NCBI RefSeq assembly: GCF_014204915.1
Contig: NZ_JACHMH010000001.1
Location: forward strand, 6,411,501 to 6,475,500
DNA: 64,000 bases
Reading direction: 5' to 3'
Source: Crossiella cryophila
Lineage (GTDB): Bacteria > Actinomycetota > Actinomycetes > Mycobacteriales > Pseudonocardiaceae
In this document: one piece after another, positions 1 to 8,061 of the stretch
Layout: every line of letters starts with the position of its first letter
How positions within the stretch are numbered: the stretch's first letter is position 1
Made by a program: the position numbers and the translations under genes
Notes under the pieces: generated by a model
The model's database searches: none
What the model was told of the DNA's origin: nothing
What the model saw: only the letters and a program-made list of their open reading frames with translations

Positions 1-172
1 CCGCGACGGCGAGGCGGATCTGGTCGACCAGGTCCCTGGCCGGCCGCGCCGTCGGCTGTTCCTTCACCGGCTGGGTACCGGGACGGTCGGTGGTGACGGC
101 GCGCAGGCCGCCGCGCCACTGAGTCTGGTGCCCGGTCGGGAGGTGGGCCTGTCCGGGTCGGTCCGCGCTCAT
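1..172 (-). CDS. CpaF/TadA-like secretion ATPase, N-terminal fragment
   Basis: Only the first 57 codons are in the window. The ATG at 172 overlaps the TGA of the ParA-like gene (ATGA), which shows translational coupling. The visible sequence is a polar, Pro/Arg-rich N-terminus that leads into a helix with DLVDQIRLAVA at the window edge. That pattern is typical of the N-terminal domain of actinobacterial CpaF/TadA (type II/IV secretion) ATPases. Its place directly after a ParA/TadZ-like gene and a SAF/CpaB-like gene fits a Tad/Flp locus, where CpaF powers pilus assembly or secretion at the membrane. The Walker motifs lie outside the window, so the family call rests on context plus a short motif. 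Confidence 0.5.
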   Translation of the reverse strand, partial: MSADRPGQAHLPTGHQTQWRGGLRAVTTDRPGTQPVKEQPTARPARDLVDQIRLAVA

Positions 173-984
173 CGCGCCACCCCCATGGTGGTCGGCGTCC
201 AGTGGGCGAGCCGGATCGTCGTTCCTGCCTGGTGCAGGCGGGCTGCGGCGCGGGCGGCGGTGCGGGCCAGCGTGGTTCGACGCACCTTCTTGTCGTGGTG
301 GAGGCCGTCGCTGAAGACCCGCGCGGTCTCGGGGTCTTCGGGCAGTCCGAGGCGGGCGGGTATCCCCAGTACGGTGTGGGCTTCCCGCACGCCTAGCTGG
401 CCGGTGCCACACACCGCCAGCCCCAGGCGATCCTGCGGGATCCGTTGCCGCAGCAGGGTGAGCGCGGGTTGCGCGGAGTGCAAGTGCCGCGGCACCGGGC
501 GCACCGCGAGCAGCACCAAGTCGGCGGCCTCCAGCACCGGCCACGGCGCCTCCGCCTCCGCGGTGAGCCGCCCACCGTCGGCCAGGACGTCCACCGGGCC
601 GCTGGGCACTGTGCTCAGCGCGGTGAGGGCATGGGCCAGGCGGATCCAGCCGCCCTCCTGCAGCGAGATCGCCTGCGCCGGATCGGCCAATCCGCTCAGC
701 AGTCGGGCTCGTGGTGCGGGCGGGACGGCTTGCAGGTGCGGGGTCAGCAGGTCCGCGGTGATGGAGGTGGTGTGGCGGGTCGCGGTGCAAAAGGACAGCA
801 GCCCCCGCTCGGGGTGGAGTCGGCCGTTGAGCCACCACGGGGACAGCCACCCGGTGGCCAGGTCGCCGCCGGCGGGGTCGCAGTCGGCGACCACCAGCGG
901 TGCCGGCCAGCCGTAGGCCAGGGCGGCCACCGTGGTGGTCGTGCCGGGCGAGGACTTACCGGAGATGATCACAATCAGGGCCAT
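169..984 (-). CDS. ParA/MinD-like (TadZ/CpaE-type) ATPase homologue, Tad locus
   Basis: A 271-aa protein with a ParA/MinD/CpaE-type start (hydrophobic strand, then SGKSSPGTTTT, residues 8-18, then ADCDPAGGDLA near residue 34). In CpaE/TadZ proteins this fold positions the secretion apparatus at the inner membrane. The first signature lysine is present. The position of the canonical GK(T/S) lysine is taken by Thr, so nucleotide binding may be weak or lost. ATG 984 is chosen because GGGAGG lies 11 bp upstream; the GTG at 987 is an alternative. The gene follows the SAF protein by 16 bp and overlaps the next ATPase gene by ATGA, so it sits inside one operon. The family is well supported; ATPase activity is doubtful. 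Confidence 0.65.
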   Translation of the reverse strand: MALIVIISGKSSPGTTTTVAALAYGWPAPLVVADCDPAGGDLATGWLSPWWLNGRLHPERGLLSFCTATRHTTSITADLLTPHLQAVPPAPRARLLSGLADPAQAISLQEGGWIRLAHALTALSTVPSGPVDVLADGGRLTAEAEAPWPVLEAADLVLLAVRPVPRHLHSAQPALTLLRQRIPQDRLGLAVCGTGQLGVREAHTVLGIPARLGLPEDPETARVFSDGLHHDKKVRRTTLARTAARAAARLHQAGTTIRLAHWTPTTMGVAR

Positions 985-1000
985 CACGTCACACACCTCC

Positions 1001-1690
1001 CTAGTTCCCGGGGCCGAGCACGGTGATGATCACCGGACCGGCCGCGGCCGCGGTGGCCCGGTCGAGGTATTCGGTGGGGACCACGACATCGACGGTGGCC
1101 GTGCTGGCCCCCAACGCCCCGCTGATCCCGACCACCTGTGCCTGGAAGCCGGCCCCTCGGGTGGTGGCCTCGGAGTTCCCGGCCTGGCCGGCAGAGATCG
1201 GGGTCACCTGGACCCGCATGCCGGGGCGGACACCGTGGGCGGGCACGTGGCCGGGTTTGCAGCCCAGTCCGAGAAGGTGTTGTCCCGGACCGGGAACCGG
1301 GGTGTCGGTGAGCTGTTGTCGGGCGAGCACACTTCTTTCGGTCAGCGTGGTCGCCGCGGTTTTGCCGATCACCGCGGCCTGCTCGTCGGCCCGGATGGTC
1401 TGGGCGATCGGGTCCTCCACGATGCGGGCCACGGTCAGGTCCGCCTCGGTGATGCGCTGGCCCCACTCGACCGTGCGGGCCAGCACCAGCACGGAGACCC
1501 GGGCGTCATAGCTGGCGATGAGCAGGACGTTGCCGAAGCCCGCGCCGGCGGTGAGCACTATGGCGGTCACCAGCAGCCAGAGTCGGCGGCGTCGTGGAAG
1601 CTGCGCGGGGTTGTCCGGGTCGAGCGAGGAGTGCTCCGGGGCGGTGGCCGCCGGGCCTGGGGCGGGTATGGGCGGGAGTGGAGGTCTCAT
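1001..1690 (-). CDS. SAF-domain protein (CpaB/RcpC-like), Tad locus
   Basis: A 229-aa protein with a Pro-rich cytoplasmic tail, one membrane segment at about residues 36-58, and an extracytoplasmic SAF-like domain. The domain begins with a 'VLVLARTVEWGQRITEADL' type strand-turn and continues with the AAVIGKTA motif of CpaB/antifreeze-like SAF proteins. CpaB proteins are periplasmic or extracellular scaffold parts of Flp/Tad machines. ATG 1690 follows GGAAAGGGG with an 8-bp spacing and lies 5 bp after the stop of the upstream secreted-protein gene. The open frame extends further upstream, but that part lies over the neighbouring gene and is not used. Confidence 0.65.
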   Translation of the reverse strand: MRPPLPPIPAPGPAATAPEHSSLDPDNPAQLPRRRRLWLLVTAIVLTAGAGFGNVLLIASYDARVSVLVLARTVEWGQRITEADLTVARIVEDPIAQTIRADEQAAVIGKTAATTLTERSVLARQQLTDTPVPGPGQHLLGLGCKPGHVPAHGVRPGMRVQVTPISAGQAGNSEATTRGAGFQAQVVGISGALGASTATVDVVVPTEYLDRATAAAAGPVIITVLGPGN

Positions 1691-1695
1691 GGTGT

Positions 1696-2658
1696 TCACC
1701 CCTTTCCTGATAACGCGGAGTTCGCTGCTTGGTCGCGCCGCAGGGCCTGGGCTTCCACGACGGCGAGTACCAGTTCGGCGCGGGAGATCAGATCGGGCAG
1801 TCGGCCCCCGGCGGGCGCGGTGCCGGTGGAGCCGGTCCAGCTCACCGACCAGGTGATGGCGAACCAGGCGCGGACCTGCTCGCCGGGGCGGCCGTGGGAG
1901 GAGCGCTGGTAGACGAAGTCGCAGTCCGGTGACGGGGCGTGCAGCCCGGCCGCGCGGGTGTACGGCGTACCGGGCCCCGTGCAGGTGCGGCCCTGGCCCA
2001 TGCCGGAGTCGAAGGACAACTTCACCGGGGTCGCGGTGACCTGGGCCCACACCGGGCCGGCCTGCACCCGCTCCACCTGCGGCCGCCACACCGTCGGCTC
2101 GGTCCACAACCAGGTGTGCTCGCCCACCACGGTGGCCCGGCGCCCGTCAGCCAGCTGCACGTCCGGGGACACCCGCGGCACCGGCAACGGCAACACCAAC
2201 TGCTCGAACGCCCGCTCGGCCAACTCCGCGGGGCTGGGCAGGATCGGCACCGGCCGGGCATCGGGTCCGGGGCTCGGGCCGGTGACCCAGCCGCTGGTCA
2301 TCCCGTTGCACGTGCGGGTGTAGGCGACCTTCCCGTCACCGCCCAGGGTGCCCGTGTGCCACTCGCGGAACTTCTCGAACATCTCCGACGGGCTGTGCGC
2401 AGAGCGGGAGTAAGTGCAGGCCGGTGCCGAACCACCGCGAGCGCCGGCCGTCCCTGCACCGCGGCCACCTCGACCGGGTTGCCCGGGGGCGTTCGCGCCG
2501 AGGTCGACGGTCGGTGCACCAATGTGCCCGCGGTGATCCCCGGTGACCACCACGACCTGACCCTCCGGCTTCGACTCGGCCGCGGCCGGCCCGGTCACGC
2601 TCACCACCAGCAGCACGACCAGCACCGCGGCCACAGAGCCCGTGCACCGGGGCGTCAT
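1696..2658 (-). CDS. secreted protein of the Tad-like locus, unknown function
   Basis: A 320-aa exported protein. It has a classical signal peptide with a long Val/Leu core and an AAA-ES type cleavage site around residue 27, then a Gly/Arg-rich linker and a Trp- and Cys-containing domain. ATG 2658 overlaps the TGA of the upstream lipoprotein gene (ATGA), so an in-frame start further upstream is unlikely. I do not recognise the domain. The position between lipoprotein and SAF genes in a tightly packed operon suggests an envelope or extracellular accessory part of the pilus or secretion system. Confidence 0.6.
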   Translation of the reverse strand: MTPRCTGSVAAVLVVLLVVSVTGPAAAESKPEGQVVVVTGDHRGHIGAPTVDLGANAPGQPGRGGRGAGTAGARGGSAPACTYSRSAHSPSEMFEKFREWHTGTLGGDGKVAYTRTCNGMTSGWVTGPSPGPDARPVPILPSPAELAERAFEQLVLPLPVPRVSPDVQLADGRRATVVGEHTWLWTEPTVWRPQVERVQAGPVWAQVTATPVKLSFDSGMGQGRTCTGPGTPYTRAAGLHAPSPDCDFVYQRSSHGRPGEQVRAWFAITWSVSWTGSTGTAPAGGRLPDLISRAELVLAVVEAQALRRDQAANSALSGKG

Positions 2659-3209
2659 CGGCACGCACCCCCACCGAAGACGACGTCGGCGACGCGCCAA
2701 CGCCCATCAGCGCCGCGGGCCATGGTGGTGGTGATCGGGTTACGTTCTACCCCTACGGTTTTCGGGCGCCTGGTCTTGGCGTCTGCCTGCCCGCTCTTGC
2801 TGGCGTCCTGGCAGTCCTGGACCGTGGCGCGGTCCCCGGCGACCTCCACCGCGGTGACCCGGGCGGTGGTCGTGCCGTAGAGCACCACCGACTGCTCCCG
2901 CAACAACCCGAGGCCCTGCACCGTTCTGCGTAGCTGGGGATCGACCGCGACGGCACTCAGCTTGGTCTGCCACTCCGGTTCCGGCCGCTTGTCGATCGAG
3001 TCCGACACCTGCCAGAACTCCCGGTACGCCGCGGTCACCGCCGCGTTGGTGTCGGGCGTGGTGCTGGTCGAGGGAACCGGTTGGGACGTGGCCGGCGCCT
3101 TCGACGGGGACGGCGCGGCGCGTTCCTTCGGTGTGCAGGCGCCGACCAGCACCAGCGCGGGCAGTGCCAGCCCGAGGACGACCGTGGTCTTGCCGATGGT
3201 GTTGTTCAT
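2655..3209 (-). CDS. lipoprotein, unknown function
   Basis: A 184-aa lipoprotein. The signal peptide ends in a lipobox LVGAC with the lipidated Cys at residue 25, followed by a Pro/Ser/Thr linker and a small alpha+beta domain. The domain reads like the NTF2-like 'lumazine-binding' lipoproteins often found in actinobacteria (AYREFW early, WRVADVVFGG at the end). ATG 3209 has GGAG six bases upstream; the in-frame upstream ATG has none. The gene lies 40 bp downstream of the prepilin peptidase gene in the same operon and overlaps the next gene by four bases. Confidence 0.65.
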   Translation of the reverse strand: MNNTIGKTTVVLGLALPALVLVGACTPKERAAPSPSKAPATSQPVPSTSTTPDTNAAVTAAYREFWQVSDSIDKRPEPEWQTKLSAVAVDPQLRRTVQGLGLLREQSVVLYGTTTARVTAVEVAGDRATVQDCQDASKSGQADAKTRRPKTVGVERNPITTTMARGADGRWRVADVVFGGGACR

Positions 3210-3249
3210 GACCGGCTCCATTCCGGTTGGCGCCGCAGCCGCGCCGCGG

Positions 3250-3885
3250 TCAGTGGAAGATCACGACGAGCAACGCCCCGGTGATCAGCGGCGGCCCAGC
3301 CGGAAACCCGGCTCCCTCGCCCCAACGGGCCTGCCCCGTGGAGAGCAGGGCAATCGCGACCGCCCCGGTGAGCAGGAAGGACAGCAGCAGTCCGCGGAGC
3401 AGGTGTTCCCAGCCCAGGTAGCCCAGGAACAGCGCCAAGACGGGCAGCAGCACCGCGTCGCCGCCGCCGAACCCGGCTGGCCGGAGCAGGTGCAGGGCGA
3501 TCGTCACCAAGCCGACCACGGCCGCGGCGACAATGCCACGCCACACCCCGTCGAACTGGCCCACCTGTGCCGAGGCCACCGTGAGCAACACCAGTCCGCC
3601 CAGCCCGAGCGCGGCGGTGAGCGGATGCGGCAAGCGCCGGTGCTGCCAATCGATCGCGGCCAGCACTACGCCCAAGGCCACCAGCCAGCACCACGCGGGA
3701 AGGGCCGGGGAACCCGGAAACCGCGTCCCGAGCACGGCCAGGGCCAGCACCGTGGCGACACCCGCCCACACGCACAGGCGGCGCATCGACGCCGGATCGC
3801 GTTCCTGGTCGAGTCGACGGAGGCAGACCATCAGCACTGGGCCGGTGAGAAGACCCGCGACCCCGCAGAGAACGGCCAGCAACAT
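3250..3885 (-). CDS. prepilin peptidase (A24 family), TadV-like
   Basis: A 211-aa polytopic membrane protein with about six to seven hydrophobic segments. The two catalytic aspartates of A24 prepilin peptidases are visible: one in AAIDWQHRRLP and one in the GGGDAVLL motif (canonical GxGD). This aspartyl protease cleaves and N-methylates Flp/type-IV-like prepilins at the membrane, which fits the Tad-like genes downstream. ATG 3885 is chosen for GGAGG 8 bp upstream; the GTG nine bases earlier is too close to that site. It is a compact version without the N-terminal Cys-rich domain, as is usual for TadV/CpaA enzymes. Confidence 0.8.
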   Translation of the reverse strand: MLLAVLCGVAGLLTGPVLMVCLRRLDQERDPASMRRLCVWAGVATVLALAVLGTRFPGSPALPAWCWLVALGVVLAAIDWQHRRLPHPLTAALGLGGLVLLTVASAQVGQFDGVWRGIVAAAVVGLVTIALHLLRPAGFGGGDAVLLPVLALFLGYLGWEHLLRGLLLSFLLTGAVAIALLSTGQARWGEGAGFPAGPPLITGALLVVIFH

Positions 3886-3900
3886 CCTGTGCACCTCCGT

Positions 3901-4078
3901 TCAGATAGCGCGCCATCAGGCCCTCCGTCCTCAGATCGGCAGCGACGAGTTTGTGCTGCGGGAGCAGGTAACGCGGGATCGTGGTCGTGGTTGGCCTGAT
4001 CAGCAGCTGAGAGTCCGGCGGCGGCAACACGATGGGCAGCACCGGACTCTGGGCAATCCAGCTTCGGCGGTTGAACAC
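3901..4078 (-). CDS. possible small ORF upstream of prepilin peptidase gene, 3' end uncertain
   Basis: A GTG at 4078 has a strong GGAGG site six bases upstream. The next 57 codons have mostly G or C in third position, so they look coding. They encode a Pro/Thr-rich peptide ending near LRTEGLMARYL. The frame then runs without a stop through the whole prepilin peptidase gene in another phase. A TGA at 3901-3903 in the neighbouring phase would end the gene just before the peptidase ribosome site. Either a frameshift is present or the start is fortuitous. Function unknown. Confidence 0.3.
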
Positions 4079-4620
4079 GACCTGCCTCCAGGAATGGCAA
4101 ATTTCAAGATCCAGATTTACTTACCCCACCTTGGTACACCGCCGCCCCCTTAGTCGCGCCAACGCAACCATGGGATTCCCGGCCCTACTTCACTCGATCG
4201 GACGACGACTGCCAGTCGCTCTGGGCACGGTTTGCGACCACCTCAGTTAAGAGGCGGGCCGACCGCTGGGAGGGGGTGAGCGGCCGGCCCACCGTGGGGC
4301 CCCTGGTTTCGCGCCAGGGGTAGATACAGCGAGATGACACGATGGTCCTGATTGATCTTGCGGTGCCGCACTGCCCAGTCTGACTCAACTGTCGCGCTTC
4401 TATGGTGTTGACGATTCGTGTCTACCGCAGAGGTGCCCACTCGCTTCAAGGCGAGCGCCTACACCTTTTTTGAGGTGTTCGCCGAATGCCAGCCAACCGG
4501 GTGACCCTGCGGCGGAAATTTTGTCGTACTAGCCAAAAGGCGAGCACGGACTCGCCTTGAAGCTAGTAGGGGGTCGTGAGCAATGCTGAACGAGTCATGA
4601 ATTCTGACTACGGAGGAACG
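4079..4620. repeat. intergenic region with inverted repeats upstream of a lipoprotein gene
   Basis: This 540-bp stretch has lower GC than its surroundings and no convincing gene. GCTTCAAGGCGAG (4443-4455) recurs as a perfect inverted copy at 4551-4563, and a third half-copy AAGGCGAG at 4537-4544 can pair locally with CTCGCCTT (4551-4558). Between them ACACCT (4461-4466) and AGGTGT (4473-4478) form a 6-bp stem around a T-run. The elements lie 60-180 bp upstream of the lipoprotein start, so regulator binding or RNA structure in a leader is plausible. I cannot assign a regulator. Confidence 0.4.
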
Positions 4621-5217
4621 ATGGCGACTACTTCTCGCAGCGTTCGAGCGGGCATGGTGATCACCGTGGGTGCGGTAATAGTGTTGACTTCGTGCGGTTA
4701 CGGATCGACGACATCAGTCGATACGACGTCACCTTCGGTGACCAGTGCCCAGCCGGTAACGACCGCAGCGCAGGCGAGACCCCCGTTGGACGGGGTGCCC
4801 GGTTCCGATGGCGCCGCCGCACGCCGGGCAAGGGATGTGTACCTGGGAATGTGGCATCAGCTCACGATTGCCGCGGCCAGCTCAAACCAGCACGCCAGCG
4901 GGCTGTCCATGTACACCACCGGGTCAGCCTTGACCGAGTTGCGCCAGCTGCTCTACACCGACTCCATGGCCGGCAAGGTCGTACTCGGCAAGCCGGCCCC
5001 GAACCCCCGGATCGCCGCGGTACGGATCCCCGAGGTGCCACTGGAGGTGGACATCCTCGATTGCGTCGACACGTCCAGCTGGCGCAAGTACAAAGCCCGT
5101 GATGGGCAAGCCGATGCCGCTCGATCCGACCGCCTGCTGGTGACCGCGACCGCGCGCAATGGCGAGGGCGATTGGAAGATCGCCACCCTCGCGCTACGCG
5201 AGGTAGATTCCTGCTGA
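4621..5217 (+). CDS. lipoprotein, unknown function
   Basis: A 198-aa lipoprotein with a basic N-terminus, a hydrophobic core and lipobox LTSC (Cys 25), then a Thr/Ser-rich linker and an alpha/beta domain that starts ARDVYLGMWHQLT. The domain resembles NTF2-like actinobacterial lipoproteins and is similar in plan to the lipoprotein at 2655-3209. ATG 4621 follows GGAGG with 4-bp spacing; the frame is open further upstream without a ribosome site. The last codons form one arm of the palindromic terminator shared with the convergent HxlR-like gene. Confidence 0.65.
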   Translation: MATTSRSVRAGMVITVGAVIVLTSCGYGSTTSVDTTSPSVTSAQPVTTAAQARPPLDGVPGSDGAAARRARDVYLGMWHQLTIAAASSNQHASGLSMYTTGSALTELRQLLYTDSMAGKVVLGKPAPNPRIAAVRIPEVPLEVDILDCVDTSSWRKYKARDGQADAARSDRLLVTATARNGEGDWKIATLALREVDSC

Positions 5218-5249
5218 TCGCCACCCGCGGGTGGCGATCAGCAGGAATC
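5206..5249. terminator. 44-bp perfect palindrome, bidirectional terminator
   Basis: The sequence is an exact 22+22 bp palindrome centred at 5227.5 (centre CCACCCGCGGGTGG). It starts inside the last codons of the lipoprotein gene and stops one base before the stop codon of the convergent HxlR-like gene. A hairpin this long at a convergent junction should stop transcription from both sides. There is no U-tract, which is usual for high-GC actinomycete terminators. Confidence 0.7.
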
Positions 5250-5591
5250 TCAGCGCGCTACCCTTTCGGAAGCGCGCGGTACGGCGGTGTTCAGTCGATC
5301 AATTAGATCGACAGCAGTGTCCGTCAACCCATAGCACACGATGGACTGCATTCCGATCGTCATATCCTTGCGCCAGATCAGTCCTTCGCTCAGCAGAATC
5401 TGCAGGGTCTTGTTGAGAACACTGTCGTGCAGGATCTTCCCTTGCGCAAGATCGCCGTCCTGCATGGTTCTGCGCAGTACCATGTAACGCAAGGGGCCGC
5501 CGTACAGTGCGGCAAGCACTGCGGTGGACCACTCAGTATGAAGCTGTCGAGTTGTACGGTAGATACCCAGCCAGTCAATGCGATTGCCCAC
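5250..5591 (-). CDS. HxlR-like winged-helix transcriptional regulator
   Basis: A 113-aa protein with the HxlR signature order: W..AVLAAL, GPLRYMVLRRTM, ILHDSVLNKTLQILLSEGLI and a C-terminal CYGLTDTAVDLI. These correspond to helix-strand elements of the MarR/HxlR winged helix, which binds DNA as a dimer. GTG 5591 is chosen because AAAGGGAGGGG lies six bases upstream. The open frame extends about 30 codons further, but that part is unlike the family and has no ribosome site. It is unlike redox-sensing HypR/HxlR proteins in having no obvious N-terminal Cys. Target unknown. Confidence 0.65.
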   Translation of the reverse strand: MGNRIDWLGIYRTTRQLHTEWSTAVLAALYGGPLRYMVLRRTMQDGDLAQGKILHDSVLNKTLQILLSEGLIWRKDMTIGMQSIVCYGLTDTAVDLIDRLNTAVPRASERVAR

Positions 5592-5708
5592 CGCAATCCC
5601 CTCCCTTTGTCTGGCAGCTTTACTCAACGGGCCCCCACCCCAAATCGCCGCCATCGTCACCGGAGGCCAGACGCCTCCGTGGTTCAATTTCGCATGTTGC
5701 GCTTGCTG

Positions 5709-6488
5709 TCACCCGCCGTTGCTACGCCTTCGCTGACTCACTCCCGCGAGCCAATCTCCGGTGCTTGAACTTGACTTCCGGTCAGAACCGAGAAACACGA
5801 GGCATGTCCGATCGTCACCCATTTCCTTGGCGTCCAGGAGCGCCGCATCGGCCTGTCGCAACACCTCGGTCAGGCCGATGTCGCACCCGTGGATCGCCGG
5901 GAAGAACGCTGCGCCGATCGAGACAGTCACCTGCGAGATCGTCACGACCAGGTCCTCCCTCGCACCAGGGGCGCGGATCTTCAGACTCCGCACCGCCGTG
6001 CACATCAAGCGAGTCACCTCGATCGCGTGGTGCTCGTCAGCCACCCGACACAGGGCGACGAACTCATCTCCGCCGTAACGACTGATCACGTCCTCCGGCG
6101 ACACCACGGTCCGCAGGGCGTCCGCCACGGCCCGGAGCACCTCGTCGCCGGCGAGGTGGCCGTAGGTGTCGTTGACCGCCTTGAAGTTGTCGATGTCGAC
6201 GACCAACAGCGCGAGCGAGGCTCCGAGATCCCTGGCCGCAAGCAGGGTCCGCGGCGCGTCGGTCTCCCATGCCCAGCGATCCGGAAGTCGCGTCAGGTGG
6301 TCGAGGAGCCTCGAACCAACGGGTTGTCCGCAAGCGCCACACCACCCCTCGGCGGACTCCGCCTGTCGCCTGGCGGGTACCTCCGCCGCCTTGCGGGGAA
6401 CCGGTGCCGTCCCAGTGGCCCGTATCTGGTCGAGGACTTCCGCATGCTGACCGTCAGCCGCGGTCAGCGATGCTGGGGTGATCCTCAT
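5709..6488 (-). CDS. GGDEF-domain diguanylate cyclase, soluble
   Basis: A 259-aa soluble protein. Residues about 1-60 are a variable N-terminus with a CGAC motif (CxxC). A GGDEF domain follows with LTRLPDRWAWE, DIDNFKAVNDTYGH and the catalytic RYGGDEF loop. The loop is intact, so synthesis of c-di-GMP from two GTP is expected. The RxxD inhibitory site five residues before GGDEF is absent (S-P-E-D instead), so product inhibition at the usual I-site is unlikely. ATG 6488 has GGAAAGGGG six bases upstream. No membrane segment or PAS/GAF domain is visible. Confidence 0.8.
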   Translation of the reverse strand: MRITPASLTAADGQHAEVLDQIRATGTAPVPRKAAEVPARRQAESAEGWCGACGQPVGSRLLDHLTRLPDRWAWETDAPRTLLAARDLGASLALLVVDIDNFKAVNDTYGHLAGDEVLRAVADALRTVVSPEDVISRYGGDEFVALCRVADEHHAIEVTRLMCTAVRSLKIRAPGAREDLVVTISQVTVSIGAAFFPAIHGCDIGLTEVLRQADAALLDAKEMGDDRTCLVFLGSDRKSSSSTGDWLAGVSQRRRSNGG

Positions 6489-6742
6489 CGGTGGCCCCTT
6501 TCCGATCGGTGGTCCCGGGCAACTTCCCTGACTGGCGGCTTGTACGTCCTGCTCTCACCTGCGAATACGGCTGGCGTGTCAACTAACTTGGGACCCTCGA
6601 CGTCCCGACTGTCAGATCTGTAGCATAGGTATGTCGGCCGGGTTGTCAACGGATGTGAACCCGATCGAGGGATGGCTTTCAACTCAGTAACGCTGTTTGA
6701 TGGGCGTCAGGAGACGCGACGCTTCGGTTCGGAGGTGCCGCC

Positions 6743-7507
6743 GTGGGGACGAGTGACCGACGGTCGTTCGCCGACGTGTTGGAAAGCCTGTGCGCGGAGA
6801 CCACCGCCACTGGCGGAAAAGCCCGGTTCTCCAACGAGCAGCTCGCCGCGAGCATCGGAGTGACCCGGGCCTTCATCTCGTTGCTGCGCAAGGGCGAGCG
6901 GGACCCGACGGTGAACACGGTGCTGGCCCTGGCTGCGGTGTTCGACGTGCACCCGGCCTACTTTGTCGGTGGCCGCCGGGACCGAGCACCGAACAGCCTG
7001 CCCTCGCGCACGTTCGCCGAGAAGCTGGACACGCTGTTCCGGCTGGTGCACCCGGCAGGCAAGCCGGAGTTCAGCCCGGACGCCATCGCCAGCTCTATCC
7101 GCAAACGGGGAGCCGACCTCGGCGATGAGAGCTGGACGATGTCCCGCAACACCATCGCCGATCTCCGGAACGGGAACATCCCTAACCCGAAGCTGCGCTA
7201 CGTGCTGATGCTGGCGGGTGCGTTCGAGGCCGATCCCGCCTACTTCTTCGACGAGGACCTGGCCCGGCGGGTGGACAGCCAGCTGGACCTCCACCGTGTC
7301 ATGGCCGAGCTGAAGATCGAGGTTGTCGCTCTGCGCGCGGTCGAGCAGTCCGTGGAGGTCAGGAACACGATCCTGCGGACCTTGGTGAAAGCGCTCAATC
7401 CCGGTGTTGAGGTGGAAGCAGCGTTCGAGCGCACCCTGGCCGCGGCCTCTCCTGTCGAAGCGCCAACCAACGAGCCGGACAATCACCCGGGTGAGGTGGC
7501 CCCGTGA
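6743..7507 (+). CDS. XRE-family regulator with two HTH modules
   Basis: A 254-aa protein with two copies of an XRE-like unit. The first is residues about 25-75 (NEQLAASIGVTRAFISLLRKGERDP, then VLALAAVFDVHPAYF). The second is about 95-165 (SRNTIADLRNGNIPNPK, then VLMLAGAFEADPAYFF). A short helical tail follows. GTG 6743 follows GGAGG with a 7-bp spacing. The stop overlaps the GTG of the ImmA/IrrE-like gene (GTGA), so regulator and protease are translationally coupled. That pairing is known for ImmA/ImmR-type switches, where the protease cleaves the regulator. Two tandem HTH units suggest an intramolecular dimer-like DNA reader. Confidence 0.75.
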   Translation: MGTSDRRSFADVLESLCAETTATGGKARFSNEQLAASIGVTRAFISLLRKGERDPTVNTVLALAAVFDVHPAYFVGGRRDRAPNSLPSRTFAEKLDTLFRLVHPAGKPEFSPDAIASSIRKRGADLGDESWTMSRNTIADLRNGNIPNPKLRYVLMLAGAFEADPAYFFDEDLARRVDSQLDLHRVMAELKIEVVALRAVEQSVEVRNTILRTLVKALNPGVEVEAAFERTLAAASPVEAPTNEPDNHPGEVAP

Positions 7508-8061
7508 AGGGCCGGCAGCTCCGGAAGCTGCGCCGGGAACTGATCGAGGACATGGCCCTGGATCGCACGGCCAGCACGAAGGACGTCTGCATCAGGCTGT
7601 GCGACGTCGTGGGGACCAGGTTGCGCCGGCAGATCCAGCTGCGGTTCGAGGACATGGACGCCAACGGCCTCACCGGCGCGTGGACCAGGACTGCGGACGG
7701 GGTCGACATCATCTCGGTCACCACGGCCCGCAGTTGGGTCCACCGCCTGCACATCCTGCTGCACGAGCTGGCCCACATGATCTGCGACCACCAGTCGCCC
7801 CAATTGACCAAGCAGGAGAGCGAACAACTCCTCTACCCCGACATCTTCCCCGGCATGCTCACCAAGCTCGCCGAGCGGACCGAGTGGTCCCGGGAGCACG
7901 AGCACGAGGCCGAACATGTCGCCGGCGTGCTGTTGCGCGGCCTGCTGAAGTGGGCCAATGAGCACCAGGTCGACCCGTTCGTACCTGCGGGCGACGACGG
8001 GGCAACCAGGGTCTGGTACGCGCTCGGATACACGCCAGGGCGAGGTGCCAGTGGGTCTTGA
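7504..8061 (+). CDS. ImmA/IrrE-family metalloprotease-like protein
   Basis: A 185-aa soluble protein with HELAHMICDH at about residues 85-94. This is the HExxH zinc motif of the ImmA/IrrE (M78) family, and EHEHEAEHVAG about 40 residues later gives a candidate third ligand. Such proteins inactivate a cognate XRE repressor, and the gene directly follows one (GTGA overlap). The start is therefore GTG 7504. The next gene starts ten bases before this gene ends, so all three are probably one operon. Proteolysis of the adjacent regulator is inference. Confidence 0.75.
   Translation: MKGRQLRKLRRELIEDMALDRTASTKDVCIRLCDVVGTRLRRQIQLRFEDMDANGLTGAWTRTADGVDIISVTTARSWVHRLHILLHELAHMICDHQSPQLTKQESEQLLYPDIFPGMLTKLAERTEWSREHEHEAEHVAGVLLRGLLKWANEHQVDPFVPAGDDGATRVWYALGYTPGRGASGS

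Noticed and set aside
3206-4078. 290-aa gene overlapping the whole prepilin peptidase
   Set aside because: After about codon 58 the sequence loses protein-like character and is antiphase to a gene with both catalytic Asp residues. Only the 5' part was kept as a doubtful ORF.
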